DNA of 64,000 nt from positions 187,124,501-187,188,500 of the forward strand of contig NC_060210.1 of the NCBI RefSeq assembly GCF_021130785.1, read 5' to 3'. This DNA comes from Homalodisca vitripennis. Its lineage: Eukaryota; Arthropoda; Insecta; Hemiptera; Cicadellidae. The translations under genes were made by a program, and so were the position numbers. The first letter of the stretch is position 1; each line of letters starts with the position of its first letter. This document shows positions 39,124-51,797 of this stretch, piece by piece. The notes beneath the pieces were generated by a model. The model saw nothing but the letters and a program-made list of their open reading frames with translations. It did no database searches and was not told the DNA's origin.

Positions 39124-41689
39124 CGGGTTTTCAACTGATGAAAAGTTTTCACATTTTATCTACGTTTATCTTCTTTTTTAAGAGTCTAATTAATTAGTTA
39201 TAGCCATTTGTGAAAATAATAAATGAATATGAATGAAGAATTTCACTAAAAAGAAGGCTAGCTGTGCCAATAATAACCGTAACTCTATGTTGGGTTTATT
39301 AGTTTATTTTTTTATTATGAGCGTTGTTCCATAAAATCTTAGTTTAGAAAAAATATGCTAACCTTTACTTTGCCATTATTAAAGTTAAACATTATACTCC
39401 CTTTGCCAGAACATAAAAAATTGTCTGTAATAGTTGCAATATTAATGTGTGAATATTATAAATATTTGTATTATTATATTTTATATTTTAATATGTGTAT
39501 TATATATATATATAATATATATTATATTATATTATATTAAATATTGTTATTTATAAATATAAATAATATTTCAAAGTGCCACACATAGCCTAATGCAACA
39601 TCAGTGAAACCTGTTACGCGATAAGTGTTGTGGCGTACTCTTACTTTTCATGCAGTGTTACATAATAACATTTAACAATCTTAATGTATGTAAAATATTT
39701 TTTAATGTACTCAGGTTATGAAATTTTTACATCCAAACAAAGTAATATATTTTTAGGCTCTTCAATGGGTAATAATTAAAGCTTCAACTCACTTTGATGA
39801 ATAGAACGGAATTCCACTTCAATTCTTGGATAGCTTCACAAGTTTTAATTGGAATTCTAACATTTATATGTATGATTAACTGCATATAAATACTTAAAGA
39901 TTATAGTAATCACTGGTAAATTATTACTCAAGGTGTTAATAAATTCAATTTTGTCTTCCTAACCACACGATATCGTGAAATCGGGTATTAGACTTAGAAT
40001 TTTTTATAAAGCCTTTATTTAAACATAAGCAAAATTGAGTACGACATTTAAGTATGCCACTGATTAGAATTTGGCTGAGCGTTCGCTAATATTTTTACAT
40101 TGAACTCACGTGGATCGAGAATAAGGCCAAGAAAATAAATTTGTAAAAATACTATATCCTTTACATGTAACATATCCCATTAAAACTTCATGTGGATTTT
40201 ACATTTACGAGACACATCCTTGGTGTGTTCTACTCTTGTATTCTTCATAATTTTAAACAATATCATTTTACTCCCTGGATACATTTAATTGAGACAAATG
40301 TTTTACAATTGGATGTAATAATAATACCAGTTTTGAATATTTTTAGTAGCTTACAGAATAATTCATTTAAATTTGTTCTGATGTGGATGAATATAATGAA
40401 GTAAAACTGCAGAGTAAGAATGAAAAAAATTGTGAATATACAAGAACCGAAGATAAGAATACCCAGAAGTGATGAACACCAAAAATTATATATATATATT
40501 TCCAAATTTTTACTTTTTGATTTGTAGAATAAAATGTATAAGTAATTGGAATTCAATGTTAGACGAAAAGATTTTATTTCAGCGCATATTTCTTTGTACT
40601 AACTCTCCTAGTTAAGCGGAAAATTTATTTTTGGAACACTGCTCTAAAACTCAACTTATTAAAGAAAATTTTAATTTATCATTGTAGCATGATATCTCGA
40701 GAAAGTTTTCATAAGGAGACCTAAAATTAACTCACATTAACTCTTATCGCATATACAAGAATACATTGTATGATGTTTACATTCCCATTTGAGGATATAT
40801 TCGAGCTTCCTTGAAACTTATTAATCACCAGGCTAAAACAATGTATCAGCCGGAAAATCAATAATTTTTTAAATAATTTTATATGCCATTCTATCTGATC
40901 GCTAGGCATATTGAGAGTGAAATTTCTTAATGGTTTAAAATTTCGCATGAAACCTGAGCGACCGTTACGTGACATGTGGTGTAACGTATCTTGCCTACAT
41001 AGGAAACGTTATACCAGTAATACAAATATATTGCAACTGACCCGGTTTGCTTGAATGACCTATATATGTCAGACTCATACGTCATTATGTATGACATATT
41101 TACCAATATTTCAACTGGTTACTGAAAAATTTATAACGTTGTGTTTTGGAACCACCGTGGATTTAGTCGCTTAAAAGGAGTACTTATGAGTTTGCGAAAG
41201 TTTAGAATAAAATGGTTATTACTTAAGAAGTTACCGTAAGCGATATTCTGTCCACAATTACGTTGAGAATCTTCCAGAGAGCAGCACTTCGTATAAGTTT
41301 CTTTAAAGGTTCTTGTAAGTTTTAATTATGAATCTTCCGTAGTAAAAACAAGGCTAACGATTTTTATTTATTATATTTTAAACTGATTACTTATTCCTTC
41401 TATGCGTTTCCACAATTGGAATTTTGTCTCTCTATTAATTGTAAAAACGCCAGAAGGTATCTCAGTTTAAACAAAACTACTTCTGGAAATATTGTAACCA
41501 ATTGTATGATACTTCCTATATTACTTCCTTATATTACTCCTAGTTCCAGTAATTTAATTGTCTACAGTTTTGTAACTTATGCGACTGTGCTTTACTCGAA
41601 GTTTTAAACTATTTTTAACTTATGCTAATCCTATGATGAGGAACTGCTGCGAATGAATATCTGAAAAGAAAAATATATGCTTATCATGC
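39124..41689. other. Gene-free AT-rich stretch
   Basis: It contains an AT/TATAT tract at 39500-39545. Overlapping small ORFs at 40192-40556 and at 40727 show no recognisable features. Confidence 0.45.
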
Positions 41690-44330
41690 AGTTGAGGAGC
41701 AAACATTCAAAAGGTGATTTCTCACAAAAAATTGAAAAGTGAGTTTTTGGCTGATTGCTATTCTCTAAGTTGAATCTCACGAGATTCAATAATTAGTTTC
41801 AGTCAAAAATGCTTTCTCCTATTAAAAATAAATGTAGAAAACTGACATCTCAATCAAAAAGTGTTTCATCTCCAAAACCTATGTTCATTCAATTAGTGGT
41901 TTCTCCAGTGGACCAATCACAGCTGCTCACTTGTGTCACATGACCAGTTGTCATCTGTTATTATTTCCAGCAGATATTTGAGGTTATAGTGAATGTTTAA
42001 AGTCATGTTAGACTGTTTTCATAAGTTTTTGGATTAAGTTAATGTTGTTTTATTAAAATTTTGAAAATAATGGAAGAAGTAGTGGATGGTGTGTTAGTGA
42101 GCATTGGAAATAGTGGGACCCGCAAGAGACAGGCAAGTGGTGGGAAAAGGAAAGAAGCCAAACGTAAGCGGTACTCTGCACCATTCAGGTAGTAATGTTT
42201 ACATCCCATGCAAACACTCCACTAAGACTTTATCATGCTCTGATATTAGACCAAATGATGTAAAGAAACTGCGGGACAAACTTTATAAAGTACCAGAAAA
42301 ACTTCGCCAAGATTCTATACTTTCTTCATTAGTCGTTACAAAGAACGTTAAACGACGTAGGCCTAACATGCCGAACCAAAACAAGTCTCTTTCAGCAGGT
42401 TCACAGCATGCCTTTTCAGCTAATTATTATATTCAAAGCAATGAAAAAAGAATTCCTGTTTGCAAGAAAACATTTTCTTGCTATCACTAAAGTAGGAAGA
42501 AAAAGGCTAGCCAATTTAGTCGCAAAAGTTTATTCTAGAGAGCCTATTGAGGATAAGCGAGGTGGTGATAGGAAAAGTAACAGGAGTATCGAAAAATAAA
42601 AATAAAGTAAGAGATTTTATTTGTAACTTGAGGGCATGTGAAAGTTACTATGGAAGAAAAACGTCTAAACGTTTGTACTTAAATTGTAGATTAAGTATAA
42701 AGAAGTTGCACCAAATGTATAGTGACCAAGTAGTTAACAATGACCAGTACAAAGTCAGTTTTGCTATGTTTAGGAGATTATTCGTCAATGAATTCAACAT
42801 TGGCTTTAAATCTCCATCAAGTGGATGTGTGTAGCAACTTGTGCACTAACTTCATCAGAAAATAAAAAGTTTACCAATGGGATCTGCCGGACGTGTAAAC
42901 CGTTATGACTGAAAAAAAGAATCCAGAAGCTAAGGGCGAACTCATTTTATTCGTTCATGAAAGAAAACACTGATGAATCAGTTATGAATTTATGTTTTGA
43001 TTTGCAACAAATCCAACAACTTCCAAAAAGAAACATCCAAGATGCATATTATCTAAGGCAGTTTGAACTTTTATAGCTTATGTGTAACAAGATTTAGATG
43101 GTACAAATTCAACTTTTTACACTTGGTCTGAAGAACAGGCAGGGAAAGGTAGTACTGAAATTTCATCAGCTCTCTATAGCCACCTCAAAAACAATGAACT
43201 TAGAAGGTATAAAAACTTTGTGAGATTATTTTGTCATGGCTGCATCTCCCAGAATAAAAAATAACATCAACCTTCACATGCTTTTGCATTTTTTGTATAC
43301 GTCCTATTCAAGTGTTAATGAGATTAAGTTTTACTTCCCAGTGAGAGGACACAGTTTTCTACCAGCAGCAGACCGTTTTCGGTATGGTTGAAAAAGTCCT
43401 GAGAAAAAATGTTACATTAATATCCAAGGAGCAATATTATGAAATGTACAAGATTATTGGGGGATTTGAAAGTTTTGGGTGTTGATTGGGAACTTTTAAA
43501 CACAAAATCCCTTAGCGTGCTCTTCAAAAATATCCCATACATTTCAGAATTGGAAGCGGATTGATTTTGAGAAATCCCAAGGAAGTGTCAAGGTCAATGG
43601 CTTCAAAAACTATAGGTTTGAGGATGAAAGTGAACAACTTCAGGTTAAACTTCTGAAAAAAGTTGTCAAACTTTCTAATATCAAGAAAAACGGTTCTTGG
43701 AACCTTTACCACTCAGTCATTATATTTCAGCTGAAAAGAAAAAAGATGTGGAGAAACTGCTGAAACTTTTGTATGGGGGAAGATTGGCAAAATGAACCTG
43801 AAACGCTTTTAAATTGTACAAGACAATCCTGTACGATTTACCAGACGGGCAATGACGAAGAGGAAGAGGTGTGTGACTATCTGGACAATGATATTGGGCT
43901 AAGGACCTGATGATGCAGGTTCCAGAACAAACTGTAGACAACAATGTAGTCTACTATTTTACTTTTCAATCGACCTAAACCTGTTCATGTATCAATTTCA
44001 AATAAACCATTGATTTTGTATCATTTGTCTGAGTTTCAATCAATACCGTTAAAAAAGTGTTTTTATCCCATTTGATATTCAATCAAAACGTGTTTTTCTC
44101 CTTGAGTTTCGGTAAAAAGGGGGTTTATCCTAAATTAAAATGCATTTAACTAGTTTGTTTTGAGGCTAACATCTGCCACATGTCTATTGATTATCTACGG
44201 ACCATCTATAATAATAAATAAAAAAAATCAAGGTTAAATCATGTGTTTCAGAGTTTCTATAAGTTTTTTTGGTTTCATGTAAAATTGCATCAGAGTGAGA
44301 AATCACCTTTTGAATGTTTGCTCCTCAGTT
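41690..44330 (+). mobile_element. DNA transposon with 32-bp inverted ends and AGTT target duplication
   Basis: The first 32 bp (41694-41725, beginning GAGGAGCAAAC) are the exact reverse complement of the last 32 bp (44295-44326). AGTT flanks both sides (41690-41693 and 44327-44330) as a 4-bp target duplication. The 2633-bp body holds a decayed transposase-like gene. Related phrases of the form CAATCAAAAAGTGTTT recur inside both ends (near 41850 and 44090) and could be subterminal binding sites. Four-base duplications are typical of the Sola superfamily, but the protein is too decayed, and my memory of those families too general, to assign it firmly. Confidence 0.9.
42070..43910 (+). pseudogene. 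Decayed transposase-like gene of a multicopy insect family
   Basis: It starts at ATG 42070 with a basic N-terminus (KRKEAKRKRYSAPF). Pieces in changing frames then follow: a CKHSTKTLSC block, a region ending FNIGFKSP (to about 42820), FDLQQIQQLP with YYLRQFEL (about 42998-43075), a CHGCISQN block near 43234, GHSFLPADR near 43350, and an acidic C-terminus ending at about 43908. I recognise this order from a multicopy insect protein family that appears to be a DDE-type transposase; the name is not certain. Many frameshifts and stops make it inactive. Where relatives in my memory have an SD-x-C..QN motif, this copy has Cys-His, so one likely catalytic Asp is lost. Confidence 0.7.
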
Positions 44331-45859
44331 GGCATTCTCTAGACGGTCATCAAAAGTATTGATATTTCTGTGTTCGTTATTACAGGATGAGGGCATTAGT
44401 TGGTTCAGTTAACTGTTAGATGAATGTTTATCACCAGTGCGTTTGGAGGAAAGGGCAAACACGATATTGAGATTAGATCTCGATAGAGTTAACTCCTGGA
44501 ATCTGGAGTCATGTTATTCTAAATAGATCCAAAAAATTCAGCGACGAAGATTTCAGACTTTGCACTAAGAGGAAGGTGAATTGAAGTTAAACTCTCCATT
44601 TACATTGATTCCACGCTTCCTACTCAGCTAGGTGACCTGTTGAAAGCCGTTGTTCAAACATACCATATATAAATTAGAATCCACTCAAACTACGTTATCC
44701 CTTGTGAGCTGTGATTCAGATTAATTTTTATAATACGATTGTATTGTTATAGGAGATTTAATACTGTGCTTTTTATTTAGAAGTAGCGAACAAACATTTT
44801 ATTTAAATCAAGTTTTCCAATATGCTATCAGTGAATATGTTGTTGAAAGGTATTATTGAGTCGATTATGAGTCTACAGACTACGTATATCATAAAATAAC
44901 GAAATCATATAAATAAGGGCGTAAAGCACACACACATACTATTTTGTTGGCAGTTCATTTTTCGCGGGCTAACTCATGTAAACACTAGGCATGTTGTATG
45001 TCATAACATTGTACATGTAGAAGTTTGACGGTAAACTTGGGACCATGGGATTTGTCAAACACTTACCTCAGTTTGAAGCTTTGATTCCTTGTACTGTCAG
45101 TGTGTTACTTTACTTTTTACTTTACATTTCATCATTATTTAAACATATTACGTCTAATTGTTTAAAAAAAAGAAGTATAGTACTTTTCAACTGAACTTAT
45201 TTATTACAGTTGAGTCCTTTAAATGTTGATAATCGTTTTCCAAAAAGTTTACATCTATTCCCCATCACTCTTTGTGGAGTAATAAGAAATTATATCTTTT
45301 CTGGACAGCGAATGTTTCAACTAAAATATTATAGCACCACCTTATTTAACCATACAACAGGTGCTGGTAGTGTTCTGTAAATAATACTAATGGCACCCTC
45401 ACCAGGGAGAGTGAGAGATGCGTGCTCGGACTTCGACTATGGCCGCTTTGAGGTAATGAAACTTAAAAAGCAGCGAGAATGTTGCTGAATATGTTCGTTC
45501 CATGGAACTACCGCAATATATCTCCTAAATTTCACAGTGTGCTGTATGGTAACTTATGTCAAGCAATATACTATGTCATAGCACAAAGGGAACGTTCTAC
45601 ATTATTCATGGATTCCTAGCGTTTGCTTCATGTTTTGTGACGGTCTTATTCCATGATAAAAGAGCGATTAACGTTATTTATAGCGTAATTTGTGTTTCAC
45701 CTTTTTAAAAATCTGAAAGGAATGAGAAAATTGTGTATCGATCTATAAGGAATCAAGAGAAACATCATCATTTACTGTTTTATCGTTTTATAGAACCCAT
45801 AATGTTGTACATGTAGCTTTGACGATTATTTTCAAATGCTCTTAACTAATTTTGAAGAA

Positions 45860-45932
<73 letters not shown>

Positions 45933-48402
45933 TAAAGTAAAGGGCAGTTTTTTAGATTATTAAATATATTTAACACAATTTAAAAACTATATTTAACTCA
46001 ACCAAACTATTGAAATCCTAAATAAATTATAATGAGCAATCAAATTTTTTCTAGTAAATTAAGTGTAAAGTATTATTTTTAGGATCATCATGATTACAAT
46101 CTGCAATATGTATTTGAAAGGGAGTTTTTTATAAAAGTCTGTATGATTAGCAAACAGAGACTGTGGCTGAAGGCCAAGATAATCGCCTCATACGCACCCA
46201 CCCTTACACACACACTCCACTGACAGTCCCGAGCACAGTGAGGGTTAAGGGTAGAATGCAACTCTGTTTTCCGTCTCCGATTATTCATTATCATCGTAGA
46301 CTCATGAGTAAGCCATAGGCTGTTACAATTTCAGTATCAAGTTTGCGTGTGTTTGGGTTTGAAACCACCTAGGCCCCGCCGTAGTCTATATTTGCTAATA
46401 TCATAAAACTTAACATTATTGAATTTAATATAATATTATTTGTGGGGTGGCTTTTATATTTAGGCACAATATACTATATTTATAAATACTGTAGTGAATT
46501 TATGAATATTACACTATTCTAGTATTTGTATTGTACCCCCTAGAATCATACCATTACTCGTCCAATAGAACTTTTATAGCAGATGGTATTCGGAAGTTTT
46601 CGCATATGAATTTTGATACGAGTATTTTATATGATATTACATTTGTTATGTGAGATAATAAATAATAGATAACACCAATCATAAGGTCTAAATAGGATTA
46701 TATTGTTTTTGTTTTATGTTTTTCGTATTTATTAAACAAAATATTGTGTTGAGTTAGTAGACAGTTGTTCGTCCCATACTTAAAAAAACTTTGGAGTAAT
46801 TTAATATAATCTATAAGTGCAGAGATCTTTTTATTTGAAATACCCTTGCCTGTACAATTAGAAGCCTTTAAAATTAATAACATATGTGTGTAATTATATA
46901 TGCAGTTTTAACGGCCATTGGTTGAAGAAATTACAACTGACAAGCAGTTTAATTTTACTACTTTTATGATTTTATGAACTATTTAGCCTCGGATAATGCA
47001 TAAACTGTCAAATTCGCTTAAAAATATATGATATCTTAAAATTGAGTTGGTCTACAAAGAATTCCAATAATTCATATGATTAACAAAATCATTCAAAATA
47101 GTTCGCAAATGTGATTTGTAGGTCATTTATATACACGCGTGTGTGTAGAACCTTTCCAGGGCCTACATGTTGCTACCCAAATGCCTACGAAAACATTGCT
47201 CATCTCAGTACTCAATTTTAAACCGTATTACTATAGGGAAGTAATAAATGTGACAGCGACATGTGAGTGATGCACCTAGAACATACAACTGTGACGTGCC
47301 TTACACAGAAGATAATACAACTTTGACAGATGAAACTGGCAGCAGGCACATTACCATCTGTCGAACTGTCTGTTAGTATTGGCTTGGTACTGTTCCATTT
47401 ACTGATTACTCTGCTCTACAGGTTAGGGTTCAATATTATATCGTAAGGTCATTGCTTATATTATATAATAATGAACCAGAAACTCACAAACATTAGGACG
47501 GAGTGGAGCGGCCGACGTCATAGTGAACGTCTGCTAGCGAGGAGTATAACGTTGACGTTTCTCAGGTCCAAGTGGCGCTTGCAGCCATGCGGGGTGAGCA
47601 CTTCTTTTGTTCATTTTGCGGTACATCAAACATATCTGAGAGGGCTAATCGAATAAATGTGAGATGGATGTAAAAATGTATGTGGGAAATTTTAAACAGT
47701 TATATAACTTATTTTGAGATTTTTTAACTCTTCTTAGTGATTGCGTAAGTATCAAGCTGAACAGTTTGAGCTAAAAAAGGAAACTGATTTCCTTTGGGGA
47801 ATAATGTTACCTAGTCAAGACTTATTCTTAAGGACAAAACTAAGAATATCATAGCACCTACTTAAACGTTTTAACATCATCGCATGTACTGATAACGTAT
47901 CAAGAAGTATAAACGTCATATTAGCATGAATTAGTCTGTCTTTAACAATATTTATCTTACAACTTTATTTAGTTTTTAACGTGGCAAAACTATAAGATCA
48001 AATTAGTTAAATTTATAATTATTATTTATAATACTATGAATAGGTACTCCTAGGGTTACGAATCAGGATAATTTATTTCTTAGGAATAAATACTATTTAA
48101 ATACTTGTGCTTAAGCCCATAAACTACATATAACGGTTATTTTACAAGTTTAAGCTCTTATTATAGTATTTAATTACCTATTAAAATAATGTTTTATGGT
48201 TCTATTTCTACTGTTCTAAATGTTATTTGTAATATTGACCTGTATGGAGTAGGTTAGTTTGGTTCATTTGGAGACAACTTAATCTCATAAATGTTGTTAG
48301 TCATAAAAGTACAATGAACATTTTCATATGTATTATCTAAGATATTGACCTTGAAATATATTTCGAAACAATTAATTAAAGCTAATAAGATTACGGACTA
48401 AT
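44331..48402. other. Gene-free stretch with AT repeat and two weak exon-like spots
   Basis: An (AT)n run of about 67 bp lies at 45863-45929. Near 45390 a short frame MAPSPGRVRDACSDFDYGRF runs into a GTAATG donor-like site. A GC-richer, CpG-containing patch with CGACGTCATAG lies at 47490-47600. Neither is supported by partner exons. Confidence 0.4.
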
Positions 48403-48813
48403 TAATCACGGATAATTCTGAGCTGCTGAAGCGCTAGTAGGTCAGGAGTAACAAGAAAGAATAGAACTGGAACAGGGAAACAGGAGTTATAGCTGCTAAT
48501 GATCACCGGTGGGTGGAGGCTGTGTCTCTAGCAGTTAGCTAATCACGGATAATTCTGAGCTGCTGAAGCGCTAGTAGGTCAGGAGTAACAAGAAAGAATA
48601 GAACTGGAACAGGGAAACAGGAGTTATATCTGCTAATGATCTCTGGTGGGTGGAGGCTGTGTCTCTAGCAGTTAGCTAATCACGGATAATTCTGAGCTGC
48701 TGAAGCGCTAGTAGGTCAGGAGTAACAAGAAAGAATCGAACTGGAACAGGGAAACAGGAGTTATAGCTGCTAATGATCACCGGTGGGTGGAGGCTGTCTC
48801 TTTAGCAGTTAGC
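48403..48813. repeat. 137-bp tandem repeat, three copies
   Basis: Units start TAATCACGGATAATTCTGAG at 48403, 48540 and 48677 and differ at only a few positions (for example ATCACCGGTGG against ATCTCTGGTGG). The array ends at about 48813. No coding frame runs through it. Confidence 0.95.
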
Positions 48814-49624
48814 TAATCTGGTCAGCTAATTTGTTTTTGGTCTTTTATGAATGTAAAATTATTTCTTTTTTTATAAGCACAATCCTATAGTTTGTGTAGA
48901 GTGGATTCGTCGCGAGAAGGGATGTATTCTTTGTTCATCCTAAAAACCAAAAGATCAACACAAGCCAAAATTGACCTCGTCAAAATTTAAAATCCCCATT
49001 TTTTATTTAAGGTGCGTAATATATTTTAATTTATAAAAATAAACTTAATTTATAATTTTTTATTCGTTCAAAGTACTACTACAATGCATGTCTATAACAT
49101 GTAATCTAATAGTGTAGTGACGTTTTGAATAGTTGACCTAATCACGAGATATGTGTATCTGAAGAAAACATGTCCACGTAACAGGTACCTGTTGGATTTG
49201 TAGCTTTGTAATGAGTAAGACAAAATTGCGTAAATCTTGAACTTTAACTGTTTGTTTTGTGTTAGCTAACGATCGTTCGTTGTTTTCGCACGTTATAAGG
49301 ATGACAATTTGGAACTAAGTAAGCCTGAAATTCCAAATTACTAGGGATTCATTACATATTTTCAAGTTGTGCTATTGGTCCTTGAGGCTAAAAGTAACTA
49401 AAGAAGAAGAATTAACAAACACAGTTAAAAGCGCGTTATAGGGACGTTTGTGGTCCTTGAACTTACATTGTTACATTACATAGTTTAAGCGAAGCATAGG
49501 AAAATACGCAGTGGATACGCCTACATTATTGAGAATGGTAGAACAAATCTCTAACAATCTTTAACTCCATTTTATTATGGCTTGAACAGTCCCAATTAAC
49601 AATGGCGCTCCAGCATGAAGTTAT
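48814..49624. other. Non-coding DNA upstream of the first cuticle gene
   Basis: No gene was seen. Homology to the second cuticle locus begins only at 49625, so any distant control elements here are not shared by the paralogue. Confidence 0.4.
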
Positions 49625-49819
49625 GTGTTAATTAATGAGCGTATCGCACCTCTCATAGCAGCCACTCAAAGCGGGTTTACACAATCAATAGTGAACCAAA
49701 CACTCTCAACCGAGGATGTTGTGTCTTCACCGGACATGGCGTTTTGGCACACTAAGCTTGAGTTAGTATATAAACCGAATATCTCCCTGACCAAACCAGA
49801 CCTCCTCTTCACCACCATC
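49625..49819 (+). promoter_or_regulatory. Conserved cuticle-gene promoter with TATA box (first copy)
   Basis: TATATAAA lies at 49767-49774, 46 bp before the start codon. The whole segment matches 61598-61792 in front of the second gene; 49704-49742 is almost fully identical. Conservation starts sharply at GTGTTAATTAATG. The apparent 84-aa frame here (49625-49879) and its antisense frame are non-coding promoter sequence. Confidence 0.75.
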
Positions 49820-51797
49820 ATGTACATCAGGGTAAGTGAGCCGCAGCGTATTCTATACATGTGTAAAACAGAATTTTAACTAATTTTGCTAATTTCAAAG
49901 GCGCTAAATCATTAATTAATCTTTTATAAACGGTAATAATGAAACATTGTTTTAAAATATCATTGTATATTTATACTCAATTTGTGGATTTGTTTTTTAT
50001 GTCAATTTTAACTAAGGATATAACCTGAATGCGTAGTAAAATAATGAATGATAACTGTAGGGTGATCACAAATTTTAAGTACAAGAGCATGATTAGTAGC
50101 AACGAAATATTTATATTATATATAATAATGAGTAGCTAAATATTTTTTAAGTTATGGATGTGAATGACGAAGCCATGTTTTTTTTATCTATAATGATCAT
50201 AAGAAAATTGGCTTTTTAAGAGCCCATTATGAGAGATATAATGGTTACGTTTAATTTATTTGAAAGCTTCTGAATCATTTCAGAATACTCCCCATGACCT
50301 GAGCACTTCTCTGGATAACTCATTTTCGATGTTCCACAGCTTTTGCAATGGGTTACGTACTTAACGAGTGATATTCACTTTTCCAGTTGAAGAGGGTTTA
50401 AGAAAACTGGATAATTATTCTAGTCATAAATTACTCAAATTTTGTGTAATTTACAACAATTTCCAATAATAGTAATTTTTTAGAAGTTTTACCAGTAGTG
50501 TAATTTAAAAATACATTTCATTGCTTTTCACCTTGAAGTAGCTAAAAATAGATTAGGTCGTGAGTATTTTGAAATCTTGTTGTTGGAATTGTATAGTAAA
50601 GAAATTATGCAGATATATCATTTGTTCCAAATATTTAAGTGATGACTTTTACAGGTATATACAAATTATTAATGTACTAGCAATTTACGTATACCATAAC
50701 AGTAAATATAAAAAAAGTCTTAAAAATAATGTCTTTCTAATTAGTTTATGTTAAAATTACAGTTGTAACTTAAAACAATTGTTTTTTTTAATATACTTAT
50801 TACTAAAATTAAAAAGATTATTATTAAATTCTTCCCCTACATTACTGTATTTACTAACAGATTTATGAAATAATGAACTTAATACAATGTTTTAATAATA
50901 CAAAGGAACACGTTCTTGTGAATTTAAGATATAGAATTGTACAAAGCATTCCAACTAACAATATTACACATGGTGTTTCACATAAAACTATATCCAGTTT
51001 TCCAAGACGATAAATAATATTATAATGAAAAGACTATAATAAAGACAATTTGACGTATGGTTGATTAAAAAATTATTTCTGATGTTTATGTGAAATATAT
51101 AACTATATTTGTTCTGAAGAAATTTAATTCATATATTTCTTTGAAATATTAATTTTACAATGTTTAGGTTATATTTGTATTTGCTGCTCTTGCTGCTGTG
51201 GACGTATATGGGAGCCACAGTCATTACCATGGACCCATCGCCATCCCACATGTCCTCCACAATGGCTATCTAGCAGACACCCATGAAGTAGCAGCGGCAA
51301 AGAGCGCTCATCTTGCTGCTCTGGCTACAGAGTCTCACGGTCACGGGTATGGAGGAGGCTATGGTTATGGTGGAGGCTATGGATATAACCAGGATGAAGT
51401 ACACAGTGGCTCTTATGGAGGAGACCATGGTCATGGAGATTTCAGATACCAAGGACCCATAGCTGTACCTCATGTACTGCACGACGGACACATCGCAGAC
51501 ACTCACGAGGTTGCTGCTGCTAAGGCTGAACATTTCGCCGCCGTAGCCAAGGCCAAGGCTCATGCAGGATACGGACATGACTACAGCGGACGTTATGCCG
51601 AAGGATATGGTGGGCATTCAGGAGCGTATCAGGGATACTCCCATCATGTCGCTCCTTACCACGGACCTCTCGCCAAGCCTGTCGTGCTCAAGTCTGGATA
51701 CCTGGCAGACACTCACGAGGTCGCTGCCGCCAAACATCACCATCTTGAAGCCCTCCACAAGGCCAGTTACTATGGTCATCACGATTATCGCTATTGA
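49820..51797 (+). CDS. Cuticle protein with three ADTHEVAAAK-type motifs
   Basis: There are two exons, 49820-49831 (ATG TAC ATC AGG) and 51168-51797, with a 1336-nt GT-AG intron in phase 0. The product is 213 residues. Residues 1-16 are a signal peptide, split by the intron after residue 4, a layout common in insect cuticle-protein genes. The secreted part has three copies of a 27-residue unit (26-52, 100-126, 170-196), each with GPxA, a Val/Leu stretch and the core ADTHEVAAAK (40-49, 114-123, 184-193). They are joined by Gly/Tyr/His-rich linkers. Such proteins are structural parts of the exoskeleton, probably packing with chitin and cross-linked through Tyr and His. The last residues are YGHHDYRY. 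The exact start is set by the promoter and the matching paralogue. A 15-A run (51829-51843) follows the stop. Confidence 0.92.

Noticed and set aside
43720..43944. 74-aa minus-strand frame in the DNA transposon
   Set aside because: It is opposite the acidic C-terminus of the transposase relic, which reads in the plus direction with the other blocks.
49625..49879. 84-aa frame repeated at 61598-61861
   Set aside because: It lies over the shared promoter, TATA box and first exon. The similarity is explained by the cuticle-gene duplication, and the frame differs at the splice site.
51270..51617. 115-aa minus-strand frame
   Set aside because: It is the antisense shadow of the cuticle exon.
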